A DNA stretch of 64,000 bases from Hippopus hippopus (GCA_946811185.2 OX328101.1:31790122-31854121), one strand, 5' to 3'. Positions 31,068-42,205 are shown, counted from the stretch's first letter. Notes: generated by a model from the letters alone, not told the origin. Translations and numbers: made by a program.

Positions 31068-34000
31068 TTATGGTAATTTGTTTGTGTTATTTGGTGAGGT
31101 GATAGATTGCTTTCTGAACATATACTGTTTAAACTGATGTTTAAAGTTAGATAAGGAAGTTGCTGCTCTGATTGAAATAGGAATTTCATTCCATATGTTC
31201 ATGCTGTAATACGAGAATGCTTTTTTCTTGAACAAAGTGTTAAATCTTGAGTTAATGATATCATAATGAGCAGATGATCGTAAATTATACTTGGTGTTTC
31301 TAGAAAACGAAATAATGTCCCTTATATATGGTGGTGAAAGGTTATTATGACACTTAAAGATTAAAACACCAGCGTGATAATCACTTCTATTGTCAAAGGT
31401 CAACCAATTTAGTTCTGCGAAAAGTTCAATTGACGGTGTTCTAGATGGAGCCCCTAATGTGATGCGGGCTGCTCTTTTTTGAAGTACAGATAGTTTAGAG
31501 GTCCTATATTTAGCGCTCTTCCACCAAACTGTACAACAATAGTCGAAGAGAGGCAGTATGTACGAGTTGTAAAATAATTGTTTCATTTCCATTGTTAGGT
31601 ACGTCGAAATCCTTTTAAACAAATTAATTTTATTGTTGATCGTAGTGCAAGTTTTATCAATGTGTACATTCCACGACAAATGCTTGTCAATGTGTACACC
31701 TAATATCTTATGAGACTCAACAAGTTCAATGCAAACGTCATTAATTTTTAGTTCTAGATTAATAGAATTTAATTTATGTTTTGGTCCAATTAGCATACAT
31801 TTTGTTTTATTTGGGTTAACAAGCATATTATTAACAGTACACCAAGCGAGCATAGTTTCTAAACTATTTTGTAGATTATGTTGTATTTCAGTAATACTGA
31901 TTCCTGACTTATATAACGTTGAATCATCTGCATAAAGATCTAGACTACAGGCATCAATGTGCAAGCACATATCATTTATATAAATTAAAAACAGCAGCGG
32001 CCCTAAAATAGAGCCTTGTGGGACACCGCTTGATAAGTTTCGAGAAGATGAAAATGCATTGTTATGTCTAATACACTGTTTCCTATCAGTCAAATAAGAT
32101 TTGAATATTGCTAAGGACTTAGTGGAGAAATTATGCAATTTCAACTTATGTAATAAAATTTCGTGATCTACTAAATCAAAAGCCTTTTTTAGATCAACAA
32201 AAACCGAACCAATGATTTTTCCGGAATCAACATCTTTTAGCCATTCGTCAGTTAGCCGAATAAGGGCTGTTTGACATGAATGGCCTTCTCTAAATCCAGA
32301 TTGGTGCTTAGCTAATAAATCATGTTTGTTTAAGAAAGCTAATAATTGGTTAGATAAATGACGTTCAAAAATCTTTGAAATAGTGGGTAAAATAGATATT
32401 GGGCGATAGTTATTTGGATCTTCCTTTTCGGCTCCTTTATGTAAAGGTAGAACATATGCTTCTTTCAGCGCGGTTGGAAATATACCTTTGGCGATACTGT
32501 TGTTAATAATAGAAGTTATAGGTAAAACTATATGATCACCGCAATATTTTAGAATAGTGGCACTTATTCCATCAATTCCAGAAGCTTTATTAGTTTCAAG
32601 CTTATTAAGAAATTGACGAACCATTAAAGGTGTGATAAAATCTATGTCGAAAACTTGGTCTTTTAGTATATGGTGTAAATGTGAACGTAGAAAAGAAAAG
32701 TTACTTTCATTAAATTTTGATTTATTAACAATGCTTGCTATGTTGATGAAATGGTCATTGAAGGAGTTTAGGATATTTTTAGTTCCCTGAATATTTTCTC
32801 CATTGAATACCATTTTTGAAGGTAAATGTATTGATTCGTTATCTAAATTGCCATTGTTTTGTACCTTCCTTAAATTTCTCCATAGATCTTTGGTATTAGT
32901 GCCTGCTTTAATTGCATTATTATAATAATCTTTCTTATTTTTACGAATGAGATGTAGCACTTTATTTCTCATAGTTTTATAATTATTCCAATCTTTTAAC
33001 TTATGAAAACGATCCCGTTCGTACATTGCTTTTTTGACCTCAAGATTTATCCATCTTGGTAGATGATTACTTTTGATACGTTTACTCTTAATTGGCGCGT
33101 GCTTAGATAAAATTGTATGCAAGATATTGTAAAAGAGTAAAAGAGCTTGTTCCGGGTCATGCTCAGTTTCGATTAAATGAATTTGCGAAGCACTTAAATC
33201 ATGCTGAAAATCACATATATTAAACTTTTTAAAACTTCTATACGTCATAATCGAATGACCACCGCCTCTAAATGGCCTGTTTTTTAATTTTCGCGTCATG
33301 CATACTGGAAAATGGTCACTCAGGGATAAGGGCGAAACAAATATTTCTGTCACTCTGTCATTCCGGTTAGTATAGATATGGTCTATAATTGTAGACGATT
33401 TTTTTGACATACGTGTAGGCTTGTTAACCAGTTGCGAAAGTCCGTATTTTAAAGCAAAATTTGACCACTCTTTACATTCAAAGCTATTTTTATCTGAATA
33501 GTATTTGTAGTTAAGATCTCCAATAATGTGATATTCTTTGCCAAGCTCATCTACTTTCTGAATTTGTACATTGAATGAGGATATCCATTCAGCACTAGAG
33601 TGCGGTGGTCGATAAACAAAGCATATTAGAAAAGACTTAGAGTTTTTGTGACATATTTCAATCCATATAGATTCTATATCATCCGATTCCAAGTCAGACC
33701 TATGTTTAATTGGGATATGATTTCTTAAGAAAACCAAAACTCCACCCCCCTTTTTGTGCTTTCTATCCTTCCTTATATAATTAAAACCTGGAACATTAAG
33801 GTTCAAATCACAGAAAGTGTCATAAAGAAAGGTTTCACATGCGCCAAATATGTCTATCTCACTTGTAGATAGTATGTACTTAATTTCATCAAATTTTGGA
33901 ACAAGGTGCTGTACATTCAAATTTACAACATGTAAACCTTTTTGCTGAAATTTTATAGGATGAACCGAAATGTTAGATGATCTTAAAGCAAGATCATGTG

Positions 34001-34193
34001 CCTTGCTTTTGGCCAACATAGAGTTTCCATCGGTTTTTGACTTTTTAATTTGATTAGAATTTGAATTTGAACTAGAATTAGAATCAGAAGTAGAATCAGA
34101 ACTAGGTTTAGAATTATATTCGTGAAATATTGGCGATTTCTCCGTATTTACCAGTTTGCATGTACACGGTAATAATTGACATTTTGAACACAA
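31068..34193 (-). CDS. LINE ORF2: AP-type endonuclease and reverse transcriptase (1041 aa)
   Basis: Would nick target DNA and copy the element's RNA onto it by target-primed reverse transcription. A serine-rich N-terminal linker follows a CSKCQLLPCTC cysteine cluster (residues 2-12). The endonuclease domain spans ~86-300: NLNVQ (91-95), acidic residue in ACETFL (E120), YRPP (194-197), GDLN (225-228), DHIY (271-274) and SDH (292-294); all expected catalytic positions are present. The reverse transcriptase spans ~525-815: NYRPIS (595-600), FVDLKKAFD with the first aspartate (667), GVPQGSILGPLLF (723-735) and the catalytic YADD (754-757). A C-terminal region with LFDYCCTVWW follows. The frame is intact, and its length is normal to slightly long for CR1/L2-type ORF2. 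The frame's listed start is TTG. It is open up to the in-frame TAG at 34,254-34,256, so the native start may lie upstream or translation may continue from ORF1. Confidence 0.9.
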   Translation of the reverse strand: MCSKCQLLPCTCKLVNTEKSPIFHEYNSKPSSDSTSDSNSSSNSNSNQIKKSKTDGNSMLAKSKAHDLALRSSNISVHPIKFQQKGLHVVNLNVQHLVPKFDEIKYILSTSEIDIFGACETFLYDTFCDLNLNVPGFNYIRKDRKHKKGGGVLVFLRNHIPIKHRSDLESDDIESIWIEICHKNSKSFLICFVYRPPHSSAEWISSFNVQIQKVDELGKEYHIIGDLNYKYYSDKNSFECKEWSNFALKYGLSQLVNKPTRMSKKSSTIIDHIYTNRNDRVTEIFVSPLSLSDHFPVCMTRKLKNRPFRGGGHSIMTYRSFKKFNICDFQHDLSASQIHLIETEHDPEQALLLFYNILHTILSKHAPIKSKRIKSNHLPRWINLEVKKAMYERDRFHKLKDWNNYKTMRNKVLHLIRKNKKDYYNNAIKAGTNTKDLWRNLRKVQNNGNLDNESIHLPSKMVFNGENIQGTKNILNSFNDHFINIASIVNKSKFNESNFSFLRSHLHHILKDQVFDIDFITPLMVRQFLNKLETNKASGIDGISATILKYCGDHIVLPITSIINNSIAKGIFPTALKEAYVLPLHKGAEKEDPNNYRPISILPTISKIFERHLSNQLLAFLNKHDLLAKHQSGFREGHSCQTALIRLTDEWLKDVDSGKIIGSVFVDLKKAFDLVDHEILLHKLKLHNFSTKSLAIFKSYLTDRKQCIRHNNAFSSSRNLSSGVPQGSILGPLLFLIYINDMCLHIDACSLDLYADDSTLYKSGISITEIQHNLQNSLETMLAWCTVNNMLVNPNKTKCMLIGPKHKLNSINLELKINDVCIELVESHKILGVHIDKHLSWNVHIDKTCTTINNKINLFKRISTYLTMEMKQLFYNSYILPLFDYCCTVWWKSAKYRTSKLSVLQKRAARITLGAPSRTPSIELFAELNWLTFDNRSDYHAGVLIFKCHNNLSPPYIRDIISFSRNTKYNLRSSAHYDIINSRFNTLFKKKAFSYYSMNIWNEIPISIRAATSLSNFKHQFKQYMFRKQSITSPNNTNKLP

Positions 34194-34253
34194 TGAAAGT
34201 AAAGTATCGAATTTGTTTTGAAGGGAGGTAGATGTGTACCTGTCCGTGATTCC

Positions 34254-34988
34254 CTAATGTACGTAAATTTGTCTACATTCCGAAGTAAAATGATTTGACA
34301 TGCCACATTTTTGACAACGGCGATTGGGAACTTCATAGTAATTCATTCTGTTGGTTCTAAGAATGTTGTTTTGTTTAACTTGTTTACAATCATCAGCTCT
34401 ATGTCCTTTCTGACCGCAACCAAAACAACGCACGCGAAAGAACTTTCTTTGTGGAGAATCTTGTTTGAGAATAGAAATATGTTCATTGTACGTCTTGAGC
34501 AATACGGCCGTTCCCTTATCTGACAAATGTATCTGATCTTTCCAGTATAAAAATGATTTGAGTTTTAACCGTTGACTGACCGGAATGCAATATATATCAT
34601 TGTCTCGACACAGAAAATTTATGTAACTGTTCATGTCTGTAACATCAGCATCTAGTCTTGGTGTAATTTCAGATATGTATATTTTGGTTTCTGGCGATTT
34701 GGATTTAATATGATTAATCACTTTGCAGAAGTCATTTTCTACGGCTTCTTCATTTCTTCCTTAAGCTAAATCGTTGCCTCCCGCTTGGATTACTATAGCA
34801 CTGTAAGGTGAAAGATCCATTATTTCTAGTTTTCTTTTAATGGTTAAGACTCTTGCTCCAGGGTTGGTTGAGACATCCACATCGACCGAGCTGTGACGGG
34901 TGCTGTGTGCTATCCCGTACAGAATAAATATAAATACGCGGTGCGCATAATTCAACTCTGCCGCTAAAATGTAGCAAGCGGAAAATGA
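34254..34988 (-). pseudogene. LINE ORF1: SGNH/esterase-like domain plus two CCHC zinc knuckles, with in-frame stop
   Basis: An ORF1-type protein that would bind element RNA. The upper part (34,955-34,764) contains AIVIQAGGNDLA, where GGND fits block III of SGNH hydrolases. An in-frame TAA (34,761-34,763) follows. The lower part (34,760-34,257) continues in the same frame with KIYISEITPR, then FLYWKDQIHLSDKG, where D-x-x-H fits block V. Two zinc knuckles follow: CFGCGQKGHRADDC and CQKCGMSNHFTSEC, both C-x2-C-x4-H-x4-C. The catalytic serine block (GDS) is not seen, so the 5' end is cut. ORF1 ends at a TAG that is in frame with ORF2, with 20 sense codons between it and the ORF2 start used here. 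SGNH-type domains in ORF1 are known in CR1-group LINEs. The stop at 34,761 makes this copy non-functional unless read through. Confidence 0.75.
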
Positions 34989-34990
34989 CT

Positions 34991-36196
34991 ACAAATAAAA
35001 CGGAGAAATCAAGCTTGATTTTTCATCCAAACTTCTTGAAAATAAAATACAATTTTACACGGGAAAAACAATTTAAGAAAGTTGTTTAGTACAACTGTTT
35101 ACTGCAAATTTTGGTATACAGTTTATATATATAGATTAAAGAAAAACAGGGACTTGTGAAGGGTTTTTCACAGACTTTAACAAAAAAAGTCCCCACCATG
35201 CTAGGCCTATACAAGGACTTTCCCCCGGCCTTTAGGGGCTGTGATTATAAATGACTAGTGCATAGGTTAATTGTTAGCTAACCATGGATAGATGAGTCAT
35301 ACCGTTTAGTGTTGTTTTGAATAAACGTATATTTATTTTTAAATTGGCTGCATCGATTGCCATCTTGAAGAGTCCGATTTTGTACCCAAAAGGCCCAAAT
35401 CAGATAAGTATGTAGAAAATGCCACCGAGCGGAAGATAATGGATATATCCGTCTATTTTTATAATAACAGATATGACGTCATCATACTGCCTTGAATACG
35501 AATCTTCGCAGTAGACGTGAGCTATTGATCATGTGACATTCCCAAAAGTCTTTGCGAAATCTAAAAATACTTTATGAGGCTGCGTAGCTCATAAAGATAA
35601 TACCACTGAAATATATTTTTCCTACTTTGTGTTTCTTCTCTTCTGATGATTTGTCTGCAATCGCCTTTTTCTTTTAAATTCAGTGATAAACATTTTTGAG
35701 ATTTTTTTTTGAGATTGTAAAAGTCTGAAAAGCCCCCTTTAAAGTGTCCCGGCAAATATTCTTTCTCCAAGACAATCGCTTGTTCGATTCAGAGCTCGGC
35801 CAAATAATTTTAAAGGACTGATAAGTCACTGTGAAAGAAATCTTATCACTGTACATTTCTCTAACAGTATTAATGTGAGAAAAGGACCAAAGGATTTGGG
35901 AGAAGATTTCACGTAGTGACTTTTCTTTAAGAAAACCAATGAACGCATGACAAGGTGCACTGACCACTGTGATAAATATGAAATACTACTACTACTACTA
36001 CTACTATTGCAAGTACTACTAATATTATAACTACTACTTCTACTACTAATAATAAATTTTACCGTCCTCCGTTGTGTTACTCATTTTCAAACGAAAAAGA
36101 AGTTAAACACAGCGACGAAACAAAATGATATGAGTTCTGGTTGAGGTCATTTGAGAAGAAGAGAGAATAAGCTCTCTTTCTTTCCGACTCTGTCTA

Positions 36197-36229
<33 letters not shown>

Positions 36230-36395
36230 TTCTCTCTAAGATAATTATGATAATGCTTTAAGGAAAAAATCTATAGATACATTTTCGTTATGGAAAATTA
36301 ACGTCGGTTGCAAAAGATGTGAGACTTACTTCTTTAACTAAATTCTAGTTTTTTCTATGAACAGAACTATTACATTGACAGCATCAAACATATTA
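34991..36395. other. No gene seen; (ACT)n and (TCTG)n microsatellites
   Basis: Holds an (ACT)n tract at 35,985-36,010 with interrupted copies to 36,050, and (GTCT)n at 36,190-36,230. A small inverted pair GGGACTTGTGAAGGG... / ...AAGTCCCCACC lies near 35,150-35,195. The frames at 35,561-35,967 have no recognisable domain. Confidence 0.5.
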
Positions 36396-36402
36396 AAAGA
36401 GC

Positions 36403-36663
36403 CATACTCTGTGAAACGGGGGCTTAATGCATCTGCGAAAGGTATCAACCAATGTCAGCCTGCGCAGTCTGCGCAGGCTGACCTGGGCCGAAACTTTTCG
36501 CTATTGGTCGAATTTCTGTATGTCCAAGAACCAGTCTACCTTATGAATTGGTCGGTTGTTAAAAGAGGTGGCTATTTTAGATTCATAACCATGTAATGGC
36601 TTGATTGGTACAGTGCATCACGGAGATGCACTAAGCCCCCTGTCGTCAGAGCATGGCTCATTT
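36403..36663 (+). mobile_element. Family F inverted-repeat element
   Basis: Family plan: ATRCTCTGTGAAAMGGGGG, TTAATGCATCTGCGAAA, GTATCGACCCATGTCAG, core CCTGCGCAGTCTGCGCAGG, CTGACCTGGGTCGAAACTTT, a GTATGTCCAAGAACCA segment, AGAGGTGGCTATTTTAGAT, then CACGGAGATGCACTAAGCCC and CAGAGCATGG. The ends are inverted (CTCTG...CAGAG, TGCATCT...AGATGCA). Non-coding. Confidence 0.85.
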
Positions 36664-36829
36664 ATATTACATCGATCGTGAACATAATGTACGATCGTCT
36701 TGGAGAAAGAACATTTGCTGGGCTTGGCTTTCAACTGACAATCCCTGACAAACACTGAATTAATAACCCAACATGTGACCTCTGAGCGTCCTGGCCTCTG
36801 CATACGGTATCATATCAAATGCTTTGTTC

Positions 36830-37045
36830 ACTCAACTGTTATGTGCTTTAGTAAACTTCAGGAATATGGCTTTTGAAAACATTGTGGGACAAGGAGAAAT
36901 TGCTGGTTACCAGCAATTTCTCCTTGTCCAACAATGTTTTCTTCTGTTTCTAAAAGCAAATCATCATGTGTTTACAATTGATATGTCGTCTGAAATGCTT
37001 TCAGAACGGAGAAGCAAAGAGTTTTCTCGTCTGGTAAAGGGTCAA
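36830..37045 (-). mobile_element. Family A element, variant hairpin with matched arm changes
   Basis: Hairpin 36,875-36,941 reads GGGACAAGGAGAAATTGC facing GCAATTTCTCCTTGTCC: two differences from the family consensus, both mirrored in the opposite arm. The right end reads CGTCTGGTAAAGGGTCAA. Confidence 0.82.
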
Positions 37046-37284
37046 TTCTTTGTACATCTTAAGTATCTAATACCGGTTACTCCCATTCTAGGAAATAAAC
37101 ACTTGGTCGACCCTGTTCTATGTACGAAAAACACGTTGGATGAATGCAAGGAGACAACAGTACGAAATTTTTTTCTAAACACAGTACAGTTGCCACTGTT
37201 TTCCCTACAGTCCCGTGGGTCGTCTACTTCAATTCGGGAAAAGTGTTTTACGTTTAACCATTTTATAGACATACACACACGAAA
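37046..37284. other. No gene seen
   Basis: Short stretch between two A copies. A chance frame extends across it. Confidence 0.4.
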
Positions 37285-37512
37285 ATGGATATGTCCGAAC
37301 GGAAAGCACTGATTTTGTAAGTGACAGATTAAATGTCGATCAAATAAGTAAATGAAGTCTATTTGTTTTGGACGGGCAGAAGGAAAAGATGCTGGCTGGT
37401 AATCAGCATTGTCTGTTTTTTTCCTACATTATTTTTCAAAAGCCTTCTTGTTCAGGGTGTTATGCAAAACTTCTACAAAGGGGAATATTTAACGTTTGCG
37501 TAGTAAAGAGTT
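37285..37512 (+). mobile_element. Family A element, diverged
   Basis: AACGGAAAGCACTGATTTTG, GACGGGCAGAAGGAAAAGAT, GCTGGTAATCAGCATTGTC, TCAAAAGCCTTCTTGTTCAG, GCGTAGTAAAGAGTTCA. Confidence 0.65.
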
Positions 37513-37838
37513 CACATCTTTCTGCAAGTTCCGGTTTGTACGAATTGTCCTTTGACCTCGCATTCATTCATTCATTTCCGGTTTCATAAATGACAACGAA
37601 GATAGTTTGACTTGCTCAGTTCCTTACTTCGTTACTACTTACATATAGAGGTTAAAATTTTGGAACGAGTCAAAATGGTCAAAATGCATTTTGTGAGTAT
37701 ATCATATTTCTATTATTTGAATCTCACACGTAATAATCGAACGAATCAGTTAAGAGATGGAAGATCAAAATTTAGCATGATCACTTTTCTTTCAGAAACA
37801 GTGTAGATTATGCGCAATTCCGAGCCAACTTCATCTTG

Positions 37839-38050
37839 TAAACCCTTAGGCTGCAAAGCGCGACTCACTGACCTTTTGCGAACAGTGTAGATCAAGATCA
37901 GACTGCACAGAATGTGCAGCTTTATCTTGGATCTACACTGTCCGATAAGGAGGTATCTTTCTCCCAAAAATACCTTTGAAATAGCAAAGTTTGAGTTTTT
38001 ACTATGGGCTTGAAAGTTTCATGTTAGTTATCAAGCGGGATAAGGGTTAA
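37839..38050 (+). mobile_element. Family B TTAA hairpin element (212 bp)
   Basis: CCCTTAGGCTGCAAAGCGCG, hairpin GATCAGACTGCACAGAATGT (right arm partly decayed, GCAGCTTTATC), ACACTGTCCGATAAGGAGG, GCGGGATAAGGGTTAA with TTAA at 38,047-38,050. Confidence 0.85.
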
Positions 38051-38629
38051 TCGAATCTTTAAAAGTCGACGTTATCGGCTATTTGTAAATCTTGGAATCC
38101 TTCAAAAGTATAAAAACAACTGATTATAAGTTCTCTGTTCACAATCAAAGATTTCGCTACTCAAAAACTTAGACGATTTTAAGTAACGCAACCATCAAAT
38201 GCTGAGTGTCATCTGTCACTTTACAATATTCAGCCGGATATGGATACAACTTGATCGAATTGGTTTGCAAAATGTCTTCGATGCTTGTTTGTCAGATATA
38301 CAGGTTACAATGACATGTTAAATGTCAAATATAACGGTATATGTTAGATATTCAGATCAAACCGCTTGCAGAACGTAGACCAAAGAAACACTTTCGTTGA
38401 AAAAATTAGCCATAATTCCGCGACAGACGTCGGTGAAGTATGAATGTCTGACGTACACGTTTTGTACAGACTGAGTTTGATCTATCCTGATCGCAAAGGC
38501 AACAACATTAGTGTAAGGCCTTAAGATCAAGCTCTTTCATAGGCTAAGTTGCTCGTAATCTTTCAACAGTAAGAGTAAGCGAGTACAAATTAACCGCCTT
38601 AATTTACTCTGCTTCACTCGATGTGCACT

Positions 38630-39115
38630 CCCATGTATCAAGTATTTGCTAACCTCTCCTCGGACTCGATTGTTTTCAGGCTATTGGCTAAGTTTACCTC
38701 GGTCTAGGCTCTTATTGTATCAGGGTGAATGCCTAATGTCCCTCGGTCTCTACTCCTATGTATCAAGGATATTGGCTAACCTTTCCTCGGTCTTGACTGT
38801 TATGTATTGAGGTTATTGGATTTGTTTTCCCTCGGTCTCGACTCCTAGGTATCAAGGTTATTGGCTAAACTTTACTCGGTCTTTACTGTTATGTACCGAG
38901 GTTTATTGGATTTCTTTTCCCTCGGTCTTCTTAGGTATCAAGGTTTTTGGCTAAATATTACTCGGTCTGGACTCTTTCATATTACGGATATTTTGTATTG
39001 GCTTAGTTTCCCTTGGTCTAGAATTATATGCATTAGGTATGAATGATTTTCTCTCGTTCTGGATTCTTGTGCATGAAGTGTATTGGCTAGCCTTACTCGA
39101 TCTTGCAATAAGCAA
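38630..39115 (+). repeat. Degenerate ~48-bp tandem array (CCTCGGTCTCGACTCCTA)
   Basis: CCTCGGTCTYGACTSYTATG, TATCAAGGTTATTGGCTAA recur roughly every 46-50 bp, with alternating A/B-type units (TATTGGCTAA versus TATTGGATTT), giving a ~97-bp higher-order unit in the middle. Confidence 0.75.
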
Positions 39116-39297
39116 CGGCTGACTCAGTACTTGAATGTACTTGTAATTGCGCAATTAGGGGTTATACAATTGCTCAATACCATGATATACAGTTCACCGT
39201 ATTAGTGACATATAAGTGAACAATGTTGATGAATCACAAACAGATGAAAGTTGTACCACTTATAGTAATTATACAACATTATTTATATAATGTTTTT

Positions 39298-39517
39298 AAC
39301 TCTTTTAGCGCCAAAGATATTAACGAGACCTCTTTCGACGGCTGTGAATACAATCCACTACCACTGAAATTTGTTTTAACCTTACAGGCTTGGCTAAACA
39401 ACCGGACGGTATAGATCTAAGATCAGACTGCACGTTTTGTGCAGTCTGATCTTGATCTATACCGTCCGCAAAAGTTCCTCTTTTCGCATATACCACTGAA
39501 AGGATTAAATGTCAGAG
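39298..39517 (-). mobile_element. Family B2 TTAA hairpin element
   Basis: TTAACTCTTTTAGCGCCAAA start, GGCTAAACAACCGGACGGTA, hairpin GATCAGACTGCACGTTTTGT, ATACCGTCCGCAAAAGTTCC and CCACTGAAAGGATTAA. The outer ends are inverted (TTAAYYCTTTYAGYG). It differs from B by ACCGTCCGC instead of ACTGTCCGC flanks. Confidence 0.75.
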
Positions 39518-39769
39518 GAACACCATCGAATATTGTTGACCTATGGAATCGCGTTGATAATCATAGATATAATTGCTATGTTAAGATATGTTTTGGAAAC
39601 TGGATAAGACTATATATCATCTTTGCAACTGTGTACATGTTGTTTTTTCATGTTGTTTATTGAGGACTCGAGTTTTTTTTTTTATGTATTAACTGCCGTT
39701 AACTAAATGGTAACATTACTTACATTATTTATATATATAAACTGTTTTAAGTACGATTTCATGCTTTTC

Positions 39770-39900
39770 GAAACCCTAAAGAAGAAGGCCATTTTAAAGC
39801 ATGCTGACAAGTGTATTTTGCTCCTTTTCCAACAATACTATTTAGCACTGCAATTAGAAATTCTACTATTTGAGCTACCCTAGATAAAAAACAGGTCCAC
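39770..39900 (-). mobile_element. Family A remnant
   Basis: ACCCTAAAGAAGAAGGCC, TTTGCTCCTTTTCCAACAAT, ACTATTTGAGCTACCC. Hairpin arms mostly lost. Confidence 0.5.
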
Positions 39901-39949
39901 ATTAAGTTATGTAGGGCCATGGACTCTAACTTGTTGCACTTACTGATAC

Positions 39950-40795
39950 CGGGGAAAAAAAAACAAATCTTGTAACATTATGCGGAGCAGTTAATCCTGT
40001 TAGACGCGTATATTGACGCGTATTGGACATTTTACAACCAGTATTCAGATAGATGCACTTTGTATGCAGACAGTTCGTTGCTTTCATTATAGCGTATTGA
40101 TCTGTCTCCTAATTGAAAGTCAGATGTTGACGTAATGTCAATGCTCGAAACGATTGGAAGAAATACCTACTTTGTGTTTACTCACATCAAATGACCGTTG
40201 CTTTCAAATATATAGTTCAGTGTGTCCATTGCATACAAAGATCTGGTATGAAACTGGGTGACTTTTTGCGTTCTGCTAATGAATTGTATGCCGCAGACAA
40301 CTGTAATATATTTCTAATCAACGCGAGAAACGGTTGAGTACATGAACAAGTGTGAAAAAAATTGTGACAAAAAGACTCTGCTCATTACTAACAATTCCCC
40401 CTTTTGCAACGATAGTTGCGAAAGTGGTCTGAAACTAGAAGAAAAGTCCTCTTCAATGATATTGCGGTTGATGGGGTGTTGTCGTAACGAACATGAACGA
40501 CCTTGATTATAATATTCGACTCAACCACTTTGTGATATTTCTGCTTTTGTCGCAACGCTTGAAAAGAAAAAAAGCTAGACAATAGCTAACGTTAATCATT
40601 TTGCGGTTTAATCACTGAGACAATCGCAAATGGTAATGAGGGTCATGGAAATAGGGAAACTTTGTCGGACAGGAAGAAAAAGCAGGTAACTAATTTGTCA
40701 TAAAGCTTTCAATGAGGACAAATCTGAAGATTTTGTTCAGATTTTATCCTTTACTTGCATTGAGGGGAATGTAGTGCATCAGTAGAAAACGACTA
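39950..40795. other. No gene seen
   Basis: AT-rich. A hairpin-like fragment (CTTTGTCGGACAGGAAGAAA) lies at 40,660. A 64-codon frame has no domain. Confidence 0.4.
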
Positions 40796-40800
40796 CATGT

Positions 40801-41058
40801 GGCCTGCAACACGCGAAAAAGGGTATTCGGACATTTGCGTAAAGTGTCTTCTCGGATCAGCCTGCGCAGTCCGCGCAGGCTAATCCGAAACGACACTCCG
40901 TTTTTACGTAATTTTCTGTTTTGCACAAGTCTACTGTAGCACAAAATCTAATGTAGTCGTAAAGTGCTGTCTCGGATTAGCCTGCGCAGACTGCGCAGGC
41001 TAATCCGAGACGACACTTTACGCAAATGTCCGAATGCCCCTTTTCGCGTGTTGCAAGC
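40801..41058. mobile_element. Family E inverted-repeat element with 5-bp target duplication
   Basis: GGCCTGCAACACGCGAAAAA start, CGCGTGTTGCAAGC end, flanked by CATGT on both sides (40,796-40,800; 41,059-41,063). Both terminal arms carry CCTGCGCAGNCYGCGCAGG. Confidence 0.9.
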
Positions 41059-41154
41059 CATGTAATATAGAGACATTTAACTCTGATAATGTAACATCTT
41101 TTATAAACAAAAAGGGGAGGTTTAACACCAAAGGACAAAATCAGCCAGTAAAAG

Positions 41155-41252
41155 CAAACTAGGCCAATGAGTGAAAAAAACTCGGCCACTGTGAGAAAAA
41201 AACTCGGCCAATATGAGAAAAATTCGGCCAATACAACTCGACCAATATCATA
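41155..41252 (+). repeat. ~28-bp tandem repeat (AAAAACTCGGCCAATATGAG)
   Basis: About four units of CTCGGCCANTRTGAGAAAAA, preceded by an ACTAGGCCAATGAGTG entry unit. Confidence 0.8.
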
Positions 41253-41689
41253 TTCAAAATTGATGACAAATACCGGCCGTTAATTGATAGAATTGTTATA
41301 ATAGTAACCAGGTTAACTACGAGTTGGAGCTTGTATTGCCTCACGAAAGCACATTAAGTAATAGATATATTAATAGTAAATGTGTAGATTTAGAAAGAAC
41401 TTAGAGGAATGGGTACATGTCTTGCTTCCACGTAAATGTTTATAACATAGGTGTAATTACTGTTATAATATTAATGTCATAAACATATGTGCGTGGTGCC
41501 GAACTGTGTGCAAAAGCAACAACAACAGAAACTCTGTAGATATTGGAAATGTATGCTACCTGCATGAAAATAAGCAAAACAAAAAAATGTAGTTATTCAT
41601 ATCATATTCATTTTTCCAATTTATTTGTTTGTACGCTCGTATCATGCCGGAAATCAAAATGATCGAACTTCGTATGTTCTCTTCCAGAA

Positions 41690-41980
41690 GGTCTGTCTGT
41701 CATCTATCCATCTGTCTATCTATCTATCATGCTATCCACACGGTCGTCCTCCCGTGCCACCCCCCCTCAAGTTGTTTGTTTGTCTGTCTCTATATCTGTC
41801 CATCTATCTATCTGCAATCACGCTATCCACACGGTCGTCCTCCCGCCCCCCTGTCAAGTTGTCTGTCAGTCTATCTGTCTGTCTCTCAATTGATCTTTCT
41901 GTCTTTTTGTCCGACCGACCTTTCGCTCGACTTTTCGTTCCTCGACACGTTCGTGCGTGTGTCTATCTGATACCAGATAT
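41690..41980 (+). repeat. CTAT/CTGT microsatellite tract with duplicated CACACGGTCGTCCTCCCG unit
   Basis: (CTAT)n and (CTGT)n runs. The stretch GCTATCCACACGGTCGTCC with CTCCCG occurs twice (41,731 and 41,822) with its flanking poly-C and tetranucleotide parts. Overlapping frames with cysteine/serine-rich translations are artefacts. Confidence 0.85.
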
Positions 41981-42014
41981 TTTACCACATCTCAGTGTTC
42001 TCACATAGTCCCTA

Positions 42015-42205
42015 TTCACCAACCATTCTTAAGAGCATTCTTTGTCTAATTCTCCAGGCATGATTTTCTACATTTGAAAGCAACACAACTCCTGATTGGC
42101 TAAACCATTTGGTTTAGCCAATCAGGAGTTTTGTTACTTTCAAATTTAGAAAATCTCGGAGAATAACGCTAAGAATGTTCTTAAGAATGGTTGGTGGATA
42201 TGTAC
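42015..42205. repeat. Family P palindromic element (190 bp)
   Basis: ACCAACCATTCTTAAGA and TCTTAAGAATGGTTGGT form the ends. CTCCTGATTGGCTAAACCAT and TGGTTTAGCCAATCAGGAG form the near-perfect centre. One of the most regular members of the family. Confidence 0.92.

Larger units (their letters stand above)
30801..34990 (-). mobile_element. CR1/L2-like non-LTR retrotransposon (LINE)
   Basis: Read on the minus strand: a broken ORF1 (esterase-like domain and two zinc knuckles), ORF2 (endonuclease and reverse transcriptase), a 3' UTR with CT/AC microsatellite, an AATAAA signal (30,836-30,831) and a 3' tail of (ATT)n (30,827-30,803). The 5' end is probably truncated, because the esterase-like domain lacks its first block and no start codon is found. 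The endonuclease type, the ORF1 domains and a simple-repeat tail are as in the CR1/L2/Jockey group. The exact clade needs a tree. Confidence 0.88.

Noticed and set aside
31729..31935. Plus-strand frame inside the LINE
   Set aside because: It is antisense to intact ORF2 and has no domain.
36824..37312. 162-codon frame
   Set aside because: It starts in a family A hairpin and runs into unrelated DNA; no recognisable domain.
41625..42008. 127- and 113-codon frames rich in Ser, Leu and Cys
   Set aside because: They arise from CTAT/CTGT microsatellite; both frames overlap and neither has a domain.
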